Source: an uncultured Halieaceae bacterium (GTDB lineage Bacteria; Pseudomonadota; Gammaproteobacteria; Pseudomonadales; Halieaceae). Taken from it: a stretch of 37,647 nucleotides of DNA. Of the stretch, positions 8,753 to 17,466 are shown piece by piece. The notes below the pieces were generated by a model that worked only from the letters and a program-made list of their open reading frames with translations, searched no databases and had not been told where the DNA came from. Position numbers and translations under genes: made by a program. Each line of letters opens with the position of its first letter. Within the stretch, counting starts at the first letter, position 1. The stretch spans positions 1 to 37,647 of the forward strand of contig CAJWEV010000019.1 in NCBI GenBank assembly GCA_913031575.1, read 5' to 3'.

Positions 8753-9802
8753 ATGAAAGCGTTGAGCAAGGTTTTTCTATTTTCGGTGCTTAGCGTGGTA
8801 AATCTCTATGTTAGCGCTGACGACTTCTCCATAGGAGAGATCACGGTGCCTAGAGGTGAGCGGGTGTCAGGGTTCATCATTGTGCCCGAGGGTATGGACG
8901 AAGGCAGCACAATACCTGTAACTGTTGTGCATGGTGCTAATGATGGACCGGTACTCGCTCTAATTGCCGGCATTCACGGCTATGAGTACCCCCCTATCAC
9001 TGCTCTACAGGCAATGAGAACGCAGGTAGATCCTGCAGCTCTAAGTGGCACCATAATCCTGGTACACATCGCCAATATGCCCGCTTTTTTGGGTCGTACG
9101 ATTTATTACAGCCCCGGTGATGGTAAAAACTTGAATCGCATGTTCCCTGGCGATCCCGACGGCAGTATCAGTCAACGCATTGCCCACATCCTCACCACCG
9201 AGGTAATTGACCAAGCCAACTATCTTATCGATCTGCATGGAGGAGACGGCAATGAGGCTCTGCGGCCTTACGTCTATATGCCTGTGACGGGAAACGCTGT
9301 CTTTGACAGCAAAATAGAGGGACTGGCGGTAGCATTTGGTTTGGACCACATCGTTATGGACAAAGGGCCACAACACGCTAGCGGACTCTCGTTATTTACA
9401 GATCAAACAGCGCTTGAAAGAGGAATCCCAGCCATCACAACGGAGACCGGGAAATCTGGGTCTAACGCTCCTTATTGGGTAGGGATGGCAGAGAGAGGGA
9501 TATGGAACGTGTTACGGCACCTGGACATGATCGACGAGGACGAGGTGGTTAATACAGGAATCACCTGGTTAAGCGACTACAAAGTCATAAAGAGCCCACG
9601 ATCGGGCATTTTTCGCGCAGTGACCAAAGACGGCTATTCTGTGGCCGAAGACGCGGTGCTAGGTGTGCTCGTGGACTTTTTTGGGGACGAGTTGTTAACG
9701 ATCCGAGCACCTTTTGCCGGGGTGGTGAACTACGTAATTAGCACCCCTCCCGTGAATGAAGGCGAGCCCGTAGCGATGATTAGCAAGGTTGTTGAGCGTT
9801 AA
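8753..9802 (+). CDS. Secreted succinylglutamate desuccinylase/aspartoacylase (AstE/AspA)-like zinc hydrolase
   Basis: The protein has 349 residues from the ATG at 8753, chosen because a clear signal peptide begins there (residues 1-22, ending VSA-DD). Longer in-frame starts at 8669 and 8735 would bury it. The M14-related zinc site is visible: H75 and E78 in GIHGYEY and H162 in LIDLHGG. The NLNRMFPG signature lies near 127-134 and the catalytic glutamate is probably E231 (TTETGKSG). Family members remove acyl groups from amino acids or act as carboxypeptidase-like amidohydrolases. Export to the periplasm argues against a role in arginine catabolism. The substrate is unknown. It is the last gene before the tRNA. 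Confidence 0.85.
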   Translation: MKALSKVFLFSVLSVVNLYVSADDFSIGEITVPRGERVSGFIIVPEGMDEGSTIPVTVVHGANDGPVLALIAGIHGYEYPPITALQAMRTQVDPAALSGTIILVHIANMPAFLGRTIYYSPGDGKNLNRMFPGDPDGSISQRIAHILTTEVIDQANYLIDLHGGDGNEALRPYVYMPVTGNAVFDSKIEGLAVAFGLDHIVMDKGPQHASGLSLFTDQTALERGIPAITTETGKSGSNAPYWVGMAERGIWNVLRHLDMIDEDEVVNTGITWLSDYKVIKSPRSGIFRAVTKDGYSVAEDAVLGVLVDFFGDELLTIRAPFAGVVNYVISTPPVNEGEPVAMISKVVER

Positions 9803-9884
9803 TAGCAAGTCATATCACTTCAAAGTTATTTTTGCGGTAACCGTCGCAATTTCAACGTTACTTTGCCCCTGGGGCGGCTTTGAT

Positions 9885-9961
<77 letters not shown>

Positions 9962-9973
9962 ATGCGGGCGCTG

Positions 9974-10002
9974 AGTATAAGTGGTGTCTTCATTCACCTC
10001 AA
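9974..10002 (-). promoter_or_regulatory. Sigma-70 promoter of tRNA-Val
   Basis: Read on the minus strand, TTGAGG (9997-10002) is the -35 element, followed by a 17-base spacer and TATACT (9974-9979) as the -10 element. A GC-rich discriminator (CAGCGCCCGC) follows before the tRNA 5' end at 9961. GC-rich discriminators are typical of stable-RNA promoters under stringent control. Confidence 0.7.
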
Positions 10003-10023
10003 GCAGTCGCTACGTCTCGTAAT

Positions 10024-10914
10024 CTAAGTTTGTAATGCCCGCTGTAGCGCCTCCAAATCACCGGTTCCACCCATGCTGGAAGGGTCCAGGCGAACGCCTA
10101 GGGCATATTGAGGAGGAACGACTTCTGGTTCCTCGCCAGGAGCACCCGGCGGAGTGTAGTAGCCTAAGGCATACTGACCCATGGCGTAGCCTGCGAGCTC
10201 CTGTAGCGTTCGGCTTAGGTCTTTTGCCAGCTCAGGGGGACAGCTTAAGTATTGATTTTCCTCTTGCCGTAACCAGCCCAGCGCATATGTAATGTTAATG
10301 CCAATTCGGTCACCATCGCTATTGTTGGCGCCCCCTCCGTGAAATACGGAGCCAGAGTAGATAAGCACTGAACCGGCCTTCATCTCAGCTTGAGTGATTC
10401 TTTCAGGCAGAATTTCCTGGTCATCTGACCATTTTGTACTGCCAGGGACAACTTGTGTTGCGCCATTTTCAGCAGTGAAGTCGGTCAGTGCCCAGATGGT
10501 GTTGAATTGAGGCTCAAGGTGAGAAAGATGCTTACCCCAAGCCCATTTGTCACGGTGTATAGTCTGCGCAGTCTCGCCCGGCCGTATGCGGATAATCTGC
10601 GTTAGATGCAGTTGCACCCTTTCGCAGAAGGGAGATAGGAATTCACGGCATGGGCCTAGGATGCTCTCGTGCTCGATAAGTTCACGACATTTCTCTGAGC
10701 GAATCAGTAGACCGCCAGTTCGCGTGGTATGGAAGCCTGCAAAGGGGTCTTCTCCGTTACTGGTCTTATCCATGTAAGGGTCAGTCTCTTCACGTAAAGC
10801 AGCGATAAATTCGGGACTGATAACGTTGTCCAAGATGACTGCGCCGTCTTGTTCAACTGCATCCACGATCGTGCTGGCATTCGAGTTGGCAGGAAGATGC
10901 TTCAATTCTGTCAT
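10024..10914 (-). CDS. Phytanoyl-CoA dioxygenase (PhyH) family Fe(II)/2-oxoglutarate oxygenase
   Basis: The protein has 296 residues with the double-stranded beta-helix oxygenase motif: H120-x-D122 (HRDKWAWG), distal H192 (FHGGGANNS) and an arginine at R203 (GDRIGIN) placed to bind 2-oxoglutarate. PhyH proteins hydroxylate lipids or small metabolites using oxygen and 2-oxoglutarate. The substrate of this one is not evident. It is the third gene of an operon with a TetR regulator and a RidA-like protein, starting 14 bases after the RidA-like stop. The promoter of tRNA-Val begins just behind it on the same strand. Confidence 0.88.
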   Translation of the reverse strand: MTELKHLPANSNASTIVDAVEQDGAVILDNVISPEFIAALREETDPYMDKTSNGEDPFAGFHTTRTGGLLIRSEKCRELIEHESILGPCREFLSPFCERVQLHLTQIIRIRPGETAQTIHRDKWAWGKHLSHLEPQFNTIWALTDFTAENGATQVVPGSTKWSDDQEILPERITQAEMKAGSVLIYSGSVFHGGGANNSDGDRIGINITYALGWLRQEENQYLSCPPELAKDLSRTLQELAGYAMGQYALGYYTPPGAPGEEPEVVPPQYALGVRLDPSSMGGTGDLEALQRALQT

Positions 10915-10928
10915 GTCTCAGATCCCCT

Positions 10929-11321
10929 TTAGTCCGTTATGGCGACGCACTTGATTTCGATCTTGAGCGAGGGATCCACTAGCGCAACGACTTGGACAAC
11001 TGTCTGTGCAACCTCGGGAGGTTTGCCGTAAATGGCTTGTCGAGCAGCAAACAGTTCCTGAACTTGCGACATACACTCGTGCATGTCGGTAACAAACCAA
11101 GTTTCTTCCACCACGTTATCCATGGTGCACTCGAACTCCTCAAGTACCGACTCGACATGCTGGTAGGCGTTCTTCATCTGCTCGAGTAGGCTATCGGGCG
11201 CAGAACCACTCGCATCTGTACCCACTTGCCCTGCCATGTGAAGTGAATTACCGACCTGTACGCCCTGACTGAATAGATCAGCGTATGGTCCGTTTCGATA
11301 CAGCTTTTTTTGAAGGCTCAT
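10929..11321 (-). CDS. RidA (YjgF/YER057c/UK114) family protein, non-canonical
   Basis: The protein has 130 residues with the YjgF fold pattern, including HMAGQVGTD and the C-terminal VVQVVALVDPSLKIEIKCVA. Canonical RidA enamine/imine deaminases have an arginine in the P-A-R-T/S motif, but here the matching position is Q106 (EVAQTV). It therefore probably belongs to a Rid subgroup without the classical deaminase activity. Its ATG overlaps the TetR stop in an ATGA arrangement (11318-11321), which predicts translational coupling. The PhyH oxygenase follows at once, so the Rid protein may handle a reactive product or act as a ligand-binding partner. Confidence 0.85.
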   Translation of the reverse strand: MSLQKKLYRNGPYADLFSQGVQVGNSLHMAGQVGTDASGSAPDSLLEQMKNAYQHVESVLEEFECTMDNVVEETWFVTDMHECMSQVQELFAARQAIYGKPPEVAQTVVQVVALVDPSLKIEIKCVAITD

Positions 11322-11953
11322 AGACTAATTTCCTTTTTATTATTGATTGGTGACTGATGTTGATTCGTTGCTTTAATAAAGCTGATAAAGGCGATAAGTG
11401 CATCTTGTTGAAACTCAGCGGTGATGTGCCCTTCCTCAATAAATGATTTGCGCATTACGGCGTCGGTGACCTCAACAGCAATTTCACAAGCGCGCAGCAT
11501 GGAGGCTTTCTGTTCCCAACGAGAGTTAGTGACTAGATGCTGAAAAAGCGACGCTGAGATTCGGCGATTTTGTTGGTTTACCTCGGTAAAGGATACTGGC
11601 GCGAGCGATAGAATCATCGCGACAGGATGCTCATGATAGTAATCGATGACCTTTCCGAGAAAACGTTCGACGACTGCCTCCCAGTCCTCCACGTCACTAA
11701 TATCATCTTCTGTCAGAGCAGCCTCTAGTGACTCAACGGCTTGGTCGTAGAGTACTTGAAGCACCTGATCAGTAGACTCAAAGAAGTAATAAATCGAAAC
11801 TCTTGAAACACCTGAGCGATTAGCTAGCTGATTAATGGACAGTGGAGAGATGGAGCCCTGTTCAATAATGATGTCGCGCGCGGCACGAAGAATCCGTTCA
11901 TAGCGTGCTAGCGCACCTTTTCGAACGGGTTGAAAAACGGATCTCGGAGTCAT
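11318..11953 (-). CDS. TetR family transcriptional regulator
   Basis: The protein has 211 residues. The N-terminal helix-turn-helix is at about residues 33-60 (SINQLANRSGVSRVSIYYFF), followed by a helical ligand domain. It heads the TetR/RidA/PhyH operon and is divergent from the sulfatase gene, with 80 bases between. Such regulators usually repress themselves and the divergent neighbour and are released by a pathway ligand. Imperfect palindromes at 11959-11976 and 12001-12018 are candidate operators. The ligand is unknown, but the neighbours suggest a substrate or product of the sulfatase/oxygenase module. Confidence 0.9.
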   Translation of the reverse strand: MTPRSVFQPVRKGALARYERILRAARDIIIEQGSISPLSINQLANRSGVSRVSIYYFFESTDQVLQVLYDQAVESLEAALTEDDISDVEDWEAVVERFLGKVIDYYHEHPVAMILSLAPVSFTEVNQQNRRISASLFQHLVTNSRWEQKASMLRACEIAVEVTDAVMRKSFIEEGHITAEFQQDALIAFISFIKATNQHQSPINNKKEISL

Positions 11954-11958
11954 CTATG

Positions 11959-12018
11959 CCGGTTGAATTCGAACGGAAATAGCAGCATATTGGAAAAAAC
12001 ACAAAATTCAACATTTGT
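11959..12018. promoter_or_regulatory. Divergent promoter region with two candidate TetR operators
   Basis: For the sulfatase, TTGAAT at 11963-11968, a 17-base spacer and CATATT at 11986-11991 form a plausible sigma-70 promoter. For the TetR operon, minus-strand TTGAAT (12006-12011) and TATGCT about 16 bases on form an overlapping divergent promoter. CCGGTTGAATTCGAACGG at 11959-11976 is palindromic at 14 of 18 positions and covers the sulfatase -35. ACAAA-N8-TTTGT at 12001-12018 is a second, weaker palindrome. Operator roles are inferred from position and symmetry. Confidence 0.45.
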
Positions 12019-12033
12019 TTAAAAAGGAAAATA

Positions 12034-13536
12034 ATGATTCAAATGTTTGGTTTACGGCGGTTGAACCCAGGCACAATTGCGTCAGTGCGGCGGTGGCTTA
12101 ATGCGGTCACCTTTTCTCTCGCCGTTTTATCGATCTTACCGTCATTAGCATTCGCTTCGGAGTCGATAAATGGTTCGACAAAGCCCAACATCGTGCTGGT
12201 GCTGATGGATAATCTTGGCTGGGGAGAGTTAGGTTCCTATGGAGGCGGGATACTTCGCGGCGCAGCAACACCACGAATCGACGCTTTAGCCGAGGAGGGG
12301 TTGCGACTTTTGAACTTCAATGTTGAGGCGCAGTGCACGCCCAGCCGCGCGGCCCTCATGACAGGGCGATATGCCATACGTTCAGGTAATGGCAGCGTGC
12401 CATTTTTTACCCAAGTCTATGGACTAACGCAATGGGAAGAGACTCTAGCTGAGGTTCTTGCCCGAGTTGGTTATCGGACCGGGGCGTTTGGGAAATGGCA
12501 TTTGGGACATGGGCCTGGTCGATATCCGACAGATCAAGGCTTTGATGAATGGTACGGTATTCCCCACTCCAGTGATGAGTCAGCATGGCCCACCGGCGAT
12601 CGCTTTCGAGAGGGTAGCCATCCGGCGGCGACACCTTCGAGCGTCTTAAGGGCCCAGAGGGGGGAAACAGCCAAAGTCGTCAAAACCTACGATTTGAATG
12701 CACGCGCTACTATTGATCGCGAAATCACAAACGAGGCGATTCGCTTCATTCGATCCGCAGCTGACGATGGAGAGCCATTCTTCGCTTACGTCCCATATAC
12801 CGCGGTCCACTATCCGCTTCTTACTGAGCAAGAGTTTGCCGGCGCTACGGGCAATGGACAATTTGCGGACGTGCTAACTCAGATGGATCATTACGTAGGT
12901 GAGCTCCTCGATACAGTTGATGAGTTGGGACTCAGCCAAAATACAATATTTATTTTTACGTCGGATAACGGGCCGGAAATGTTTTTGCCAGCGCATGGCT
13001 TTAGTGGGCCATGGCGGGGCACCTACTTTACTGGGCTCGAGGGCTCACTTCGTGTCCCATTTATCTTACGCTGGCCTGGGAGAGTGGCCGAGCGATCCGT
13101 TAGTAATGAGATCGTACATCAGATGGATATTTTCACCACATTGGTTGCTCTGGCCGGCGGTGCTCTGCCCGATGATCGGATTATCGACGGTCACGATCAG
13201 TCTGCCTTTTTTCAGGGAAAGACTGCAGAGTCGGCGAGGGAGGGTTTTGTAGTCTATGTGGGTGAGACGATCTTTGGTGTCAAGTGGCGCAACTGGAAGA
13301 TGATGATGAAGGAAGTAGCGCGGGGTGCTGGCGAGCCTCTTGTTGAATACACCGTCCCCCTCTTTTACGACCTACATGTTGATCCTAAAGAAGAGCACCC
13401 CATGGACCCACGAGTACTCGAAGACTTGTGGGTAAGATATCCAATGTCGGATATTCTCAAAACCCATCTTCAGTCATTGCGAACGGAGCGCCCGATAACA
13501 GCCGGCACGCCCGACCCGTACTCGCCAGAATCATGA
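12034..13536 (+). CDS. Type I sulfatase (arylsulfatase-like), exported
   Basis: The protein has 500 residues of the alkaline-phosphatase-superfamily sulfatase fold. C101 lies in C-T-P-S-R, the motif whose cysteine is converted to formylglycine by a maturation enzyme not seen in this window. Metal and sulfate-binding elements are visible: the N-terminal LVLMDNLGWGE, GKWHLGH (K154, H156) and SDNGPE (D311, N312). A signal peptide (residues about 18-42, ending AFA-SE) predicts periplasmic location. The start has AAGGAAA upstream. The stop overlaps the start of the next gene (ATGA). The sulfated substrate (polysaccharide, aryl or lipid) cannot be told from the sequence. Confidence 0.92.
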   Translation: MIQMFGLRRLNPGTIASVRRWLNAVTFSLAVLSILPSLAFASESINGSTKPNIVLVLMDNLGWGELGSYGGGILRGAATPRIDALAEEGLRLLNFNVEAQCTPSRAALMTGRYAIRSGNGSVPFFTQVYGLTQWEETLAEVLARVGYRTGAFGKWHLGHGPGRYPTDQGFDEWYGIPHSSDESAWPTGDRFREGSHPAATPSSVLRAQRGETAKVVKTYDLNARATIDREITNEAIRFIRSAADDGEPFFAYVPYTAVHYPLLTEQEFAGATGNGQFADVLTQMDHYVGELLDTVDELGLSQNTIFIFTSDNGPEMFLPAHGFSGPWRGTYFTGLEGSLRVPFILRWPGRVAERSVSNEIVHQMDIFTTLVALAGGALPDDRIIDGHDQSAFFQGKTAESAREGFVVYVGETIFGVKWRNWKMMMKEVARGAGEPLVEYTVPLFYDLHVDPKEEHPMDPRVLEDLWVRYPMSDILKTHLQSLRTERPITAGTPDPYSPES

Positions 13537-14996
13537 GGTTGTCAAGCGTTCAATCAGTAGTCTCGCGTCTGCTTTTGCTTTTTGCGACAGTCGCAATATC
13601 GCTGGTTTCCCTAGCTTCTCCGGAGGATGAGCCAGACGGGATTCTCGATGCTGAAGAGCTTTACGTATGGGGTTATCCGCTCGTACAAAACCTTCGCGCA
13701 CTTCGCGGGCTGGCGGCTGGCGAGCTTCCCATGTTTGGGCCCGTAGGTATCAACGAGTTTGCTCATGCTCGGCGTTTAATGGCACCCGAGGATAGATTTG
13801 TCAGTCCAAATGTGGATGTCCTTTTCTCGGCGGCCATTATTGATCTTGCAAACGGCCCGGTGGATATTGATCTACCGGACACTCGGGGCCGCTACTATGT
13901 ACTACAGTTTCTCGATCCCTGGACTAATAGTTTTGCTTACCTCGGTAAGCGAAGCAGTGGTACGAGCGCAGGTGCCTATAGACTCGTTTTTCCCGGTGCA
14001 GTCGACTCAGAGCATACCGATACTGAAGACGGACGAACGGTCATTTATTCGCCCGCCTCGCTCGCTCTTTTGGTCTTGAGGATCTCAATTGCTGATGTCG
14101 AGGGCCTTGCGGAATTACATGTGCTTCAAGATGGTTTTCAGTTAAGTCCACTTATCGACAGTCATCGGAGCATAGATGACTTGCTGGGACCACACAGCAA
14201 TGATGAACTGGCGTTCTGGCGACAACTGCATCGTGGGTTAATTCACTACCCAGGGCCGCCATATGATGAGCCTTGGCTTTCCAGGGCAGCGGGCTTGAAC
14301 TTGGGTTTCGATAAGACGGGTCAATGGTCTGCTGATGTGGCGGCTGTCTTGCTGGCAGGACAGAAGGTTGCTGAAGAACAACTCGAAAAACTCGCGGTCC
14401 AGCGATCGACTTCCTCCAGCCGGGGGTGGGAGTCAATTGTTCATCTCTTTGATTTCAATAGGCACCTTTTTGGAACTGGCGTTGTCAATTCACCAGAGTG
14501 GGTGATAGAGGACGTTGAACAGGCTTATCGCCGTCGCATGCTTGCAGCACGAGTGGGGCTATGGGGTAACCATGGATACGAAGCTGCATTTTTTCAGGCT
14601 TGGAGAGATAAGGATGGACAACCGTTGTCCGGTTCTTCGCGATACCGTGTCGTGTTGAATCCGCCCATGCCTGCGAAGGCATTCTGGTCCGTCACCAACT
14701 ACACTGTTCCAGATTTTTTTCTCTACGAAAATCCAGAAGAGATTTACGGCATCGCAAGTTATGACGAGAGCCAAAAAAAACAGGCGGGGGAAAGTGTCAC
14801 GATTATTTTTAGTCACGATAAACCCGCTGAGCAATGCGGGGGACTATGGATTCCCACGCCTCCCGGTCGTTTTAGACCGCTGCTATCATTGTATCATCCA
14901 GATATTGAAGTTCTCACTGATGGTTGGTGGCCATCATCGCTCGAAAAATTAGATCCGCAGAGCTGCGAAGTGAATAGATCAATGATCCGGCAATAA
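13533..14996 (+). CDS. DUF1254/DUF1214 domain protein, exported
   Basis: The protein has 487 residues from the ATG at 13533, which overlaps the sulfatase TGA by four bases. Beginning there exposes a signal peptide (hydrophobic residues about 13-30, ending SLA-SP). A longer frame from 13428 lies inside the sulfatase and is less likely. The DUF1254 domain (YPLVQNLRALRG, then FVSPNVDVLFSAAIIDL and GRYYVLQFLDPWTNSFAYLG) is followed by a C-terminal DUF1214 domain (PAKAFWSVTNYT, FFLYENP). These paired domains are widespread, and no enzymatic role is established that I can name with confidence. Coupling to the sulfatase suggests a shared process. Confidence 0.85.
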   Translation: MRLSSVQSVVSRLLLLFATVAISLVSLASPEDEPDGILDAEELYVWGYPLVQNLRALRGLAAGELPMFGPVGINEFAHARRLMAPEDRFVSPNVDVLFSAAIIDLANGPVDIDLPDTRGRYYVLQFLDPWTNSFAYLGKRSSGTSAGAYRLVFPGAVDSEHTDTEDGRTVIYSPASLALLVLRISIADVEGLAELHVLQDGFQLSPLIDSHRSIDDLLGPHSNDELAFWRQLHRGLIHYPGPPYDEPWLSRAAGLNLGFDKTGQWSADVAAVLLAGQKVAEEQLEKLAVQRSTSSSRGWESIVHLFDFNRHLFGTGVVNSPEWVIEDVEQAYRRRMLAARVGLWGNHGYEAAFFQAWRDKDGQPLSGSSRYRVVLNPPMPAKAFWSVTNYTVPDFFLYENPEEIYGIASYDESQKKQAGESVTIIFSHDKPAEQCGGLWIPTPPGRFRPLLSLYHPDIEVLTDGWWPSSLEKLDPQSCEVNRSMIRQ

Positions 14997-15260
14997 GTCT
15001 TTCAATCGCTCATTAAATAAGAGCGACGCCCGATCAACGCCCTCATTATTATTCTTTGGTGCCCTCGCTGGTCTTCTTATTTCATAGGGACTCACAGGGG
15101 CGTCAATATTTAAAAGCTTTAAGGCAATAATTGAATGACAACAGTGCCAAGGCGCGGGCATGGGTTGGATTGGTGTATGCTCAGGCATAGTCGATTGTTG
15201 ATCGGCTGATACGCCTAGTAAAACGAAAACAAACGAATAAAGAAAGATGAGAGGTACATC

Positions 15261-15554
15261 ATGACTATTGGCGTTATTGCTACCATCCCCGTTCAAGAAG
15301 GAAAGAGTGACGAGTTCGAAGCTGTCTTCAAGGAACTAGCGGCGCAGGTCCTGGCGAACGAACCCGGCTGCAAGTTTTACGCGCTCAATCGCAGTAAATC
15401 CGATCCGCAGGTCTACAAGGTATTGGAGTCCTATGCGGATCAGGCGGCCTTGGACGCGCACGGTCAAACCGATTACTTCAAGGCAGCAAACGTCAAATTA
15501 GCTGCCCTGGTCGGTGGACGTCCAGATATCGAGTACCTCGACGGCGTCGAGTGA
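15261..15554 (+). CDS. Putative quinol monooxygenase (ABM domain)
   Basis: The protein has 97 residues forming a single antibiotic-biosynthesis-monooxygenase (dimeric alpha-beta barrel) domain: a first strand IGVIATIPVQ, helix EFEAVFKELAAQV, then EPGCKFYALNRS and VYKVLESYADQAALDAH with the conserved histidine. The family includes the quinol monooxygenase YgiN and heme-degrading and polyketide-modifying enzymes that work without cofactors. GAGAGG precedes the ATG. It follows the sulfatase/DUF1254 pair after about 260 bases. That gap holds a small hairpin (15006-15026) and no supported gene, so co-transcription is uncertain. Confidence 0.88.
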   Translation: MTIGVIATIPVQEGKSDEFEAVFKELAAQVLANEPGCKFYALNRSKSDPQVYKVLESYADQAALDAHGQTDYFKAANVKLAALVGGRPDIEYLDGVE

Positions 15555-15700
15555 TGCTTTTTCTTGGTTGCTATTAGTGCTGGCGACTGCGGCACTGGCC
15601 ATTGTTCATTCACGTCATTAAATTAAGCCGTGTCATTACTTGTAGCGTATCAGTTATCCAATGCCATCAACGCTAGGGCAGGATCGTTAGAGTTTCCATA

Positions 15701-16762
15701 GTGAAAGCACTTGAACTGAGGGTGGGTGCGAGTGCCGTCAAGCGCCTCGAAATGGAGGGTTGGCATGCTGATCTTATCGACGGTCTTATCGGCGCATCGG
15801 GTGGACCCAAATGGCTCATACTAGGGCGGCTCGATCGGGTTATTATAAACGAGCTGCTGTCCGGGCGATCGCGACCGCTAGATGCCATCGGTTCTTCCGT
15901 TGGCTCGTGGCGTCATGCTGCTATGGCACAGCCCAATCCGATTCAGGCTTACGATCGGTTCGAGCAAGCCTACCTTTCGCAGAACTATGCCTCGACTAAA
16001 CCGACAATTCCTGAGATCACCGATGTCGCTCTATGGCTGATGCGAACTCTACTTGGTGACGACGGGGAGCGCCACGTAGTTGAGCATCCGTGGCTACGTT
16101 CTCATATCGTGACTGCACGCGGGCGGGGTCTCAATGGTCGGCCCCCAGGCAAACGCCTCATCACGGGCATGGGGTTTGCCGCATTAGGTAACGCGGTTAG
16201 CCGCAGGACACTCTCTGCCTCATTTCAACGGGTTGTGTTCGCCTCGCGTAACGCGGAACCACTGACGCCATTATTCGATGGGTTTGGCACGCGCTACGTT
16301 GATCTCGCGAAAAATAATGTTTTCAATGCCTTGATGGCGAGTGGTGCTATTCCCTACGTTTTTGAGGGTGTGTACGACATCGATGGCGCGGGTAAGGGTG
16401 CTTTCTGGGATGGAGGTATTATCGATTATCACTTCGATCTGAAGCGATTACCCGAGGACCAGGTTTGGCTATATCCACACTTCAGTAGCCGCACCACGGT
16501 CGGGTGGTTCGATAAGTTTTTATCCTGGCGTGCCGACCGGCAGGTATCGGCCGACCAGCTCATTATGATTTGTCCCACTGACGAGTTTTTGGCGCAGTTG
16601 CCTTTCGGAAAAATTCCCGATCGCAGAGACTTTGGGAGGATCCCCGAGCGCGTCCGCGAGACCTATTGGCGACATTGCGTCAAAGAGTCACAGCAACTGG
16701 CCGATGAGTTCTATGAGCTCATTAACGGGCCGGACCCTCTGTCTGGCGCTATCAGGCTTTAG
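15701..16762 (+). CDS. Patatin-like phospholipase family protein
   Basis: The protein has 353 residues from a GTG start. The patatin catalytic layout is present: the glycine-rich oxyanion loop G-A-S-G-G-P-K (31-37), the nucleophile elbow G64-S-S66-V-G68, and the dyad aspartate D237 in DGGIIDYH. Patatin-like enzymes are lipid acyl hydrolases acting through a Ser-Asp dyad. There is no signal peptide, so it is probably cytoplasmic or loosely membrane associated. The ribosome binding site before the GTG is weak (GGATCG), and an internal ATG at 15749 would remove the first strand, so GTG is preferred. It is convergent with the cupin gene. Confidence 0.85.
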   Translation: MKALELRVGASAVKRLEMEGWHADLIDGLIGASGGPKWLILGRLDRVIINELLSGRSRPLDAIGSSVGSWRHAAMAQPNPIQAYDRFEQAYLSQNYASTKPTIPEITDVALWLMRTLLGDDGERHVVEHPWLRSHIVTARGRGLNGRPPGKRLITGMGFAALGNAVSRRTLSASFQRVVFASRNAEPLTPLFDGFGTRYVDLAKNNVFNALMASGAIPYVFEGVYDIDGAGKGAFWDGGIIDYHFDLKRLPEDQVWLYPHFSSRTTVGWFDKFLSWRADRQVSADQLIMICPTDEFLAQLPFGKIPDRRDFGRIPERVRETYWRHCVKESQQLADEFYELINGPDPLSGAIRL

Positions 16763-16806
16763 TCAATGAAGTACCCGGTCGAGCGCGTGAATGACGGTCG
16801 GCTTGC

Positions 16807-17253
16807 TCAATTCGCAAACTGCTTGAGTACGGTCTCAATGGTAAGCGTTTTAAGCGCATTCCCCTGCTCGTCGAGCATTTGCGTCAAACGGCCATCGGGC
16901 GAGTAGAGATTAAACAGCACTGTAGCGCCTTCTGGACCACCACGCTCCATATGCACATCAGTGTCTGGCATGTGTGAATAGTTGCCTACCTGTCGGGTGA
17001 CCTTAGAGACTTCAACACCATCCTTGAAGGTTACGACTTCGAGAGACCCTCGCAGCACGGTGGACCTCACCTCACAGAGGTGGCGATGAAAATGGCAGTA
17101 CCTCCCTGGCTCCCATCGGTATAGCAGATCGATATGGCCTTGCCCGTCATAACCTAGCAGGGCACCGCCATAGCCGATGGGGTAACTGAAGCGATCATCC
17201 GGGCCGTAGTCTTGCCACGATAACTTTTCATTGTCTAAAAGGTCGACTTTCAT
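16807..17253 (-). CDS. Cupin-domain protein
   Basis: The protein has 148 residues. One cupin barrel is recognisable from the first motif H54-F-H56-R-H58-x2-E61 followed by VLRGSLEVV, and a second motif region with H94 and H101. The histidines and glutamate are arranged to bind a divalent metal. The family is broad (dioxygenases, isomerases, sensors) and no specific role can be assigned. AGAAGG lies just before the ATG. It is transcribed alone, convergent with the patatin gene and divergent from pabB. The 213 bases at 17254-17466 form the divergent promoter region. Confidence 0.8.
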   Translation of the reverse strand: MKVDLLDNEKLSWQDYGPDDRFSYPIGYGGALLGYDGQGHIDLLYRWEPGRYCHFHRHLCEVRSTVLRGSLEVVTFKDGVEVSKVTRQVGNYSHMPDTDVHMERGGPEGATVLFNLYSPDGRLTQMLDEQGNALKTLTIETVLKQFAN

Positions 17254-17466
17254 GTTGCCTTCTCCCGCTCACTCCGAACTCATTCGCCGTAATGCCGACT
17301 ACGCCAAGTCATAAAAACCTCAGGCTCTCAGCTGCCTTTCGCACATGGCCCTGTCGAAGAGTGTTAACCCGCCTCCAGAAATAGGCATAATGCGCGGGTG
17401 ATCGAATTGCCAACCACCTGCGTTTATTCTAATCCATAGACAGCCTAAAAACCTATCGCCGAAATC

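Noticed and set aside
14979-15296. 105-codon minus-strand frame between the DUF1254 and ABM genes
   Set aside because: No family recognised, it overlaps both neighbours including the ABM ribosome binding site, and it has no clear ribosome binding site of its own.
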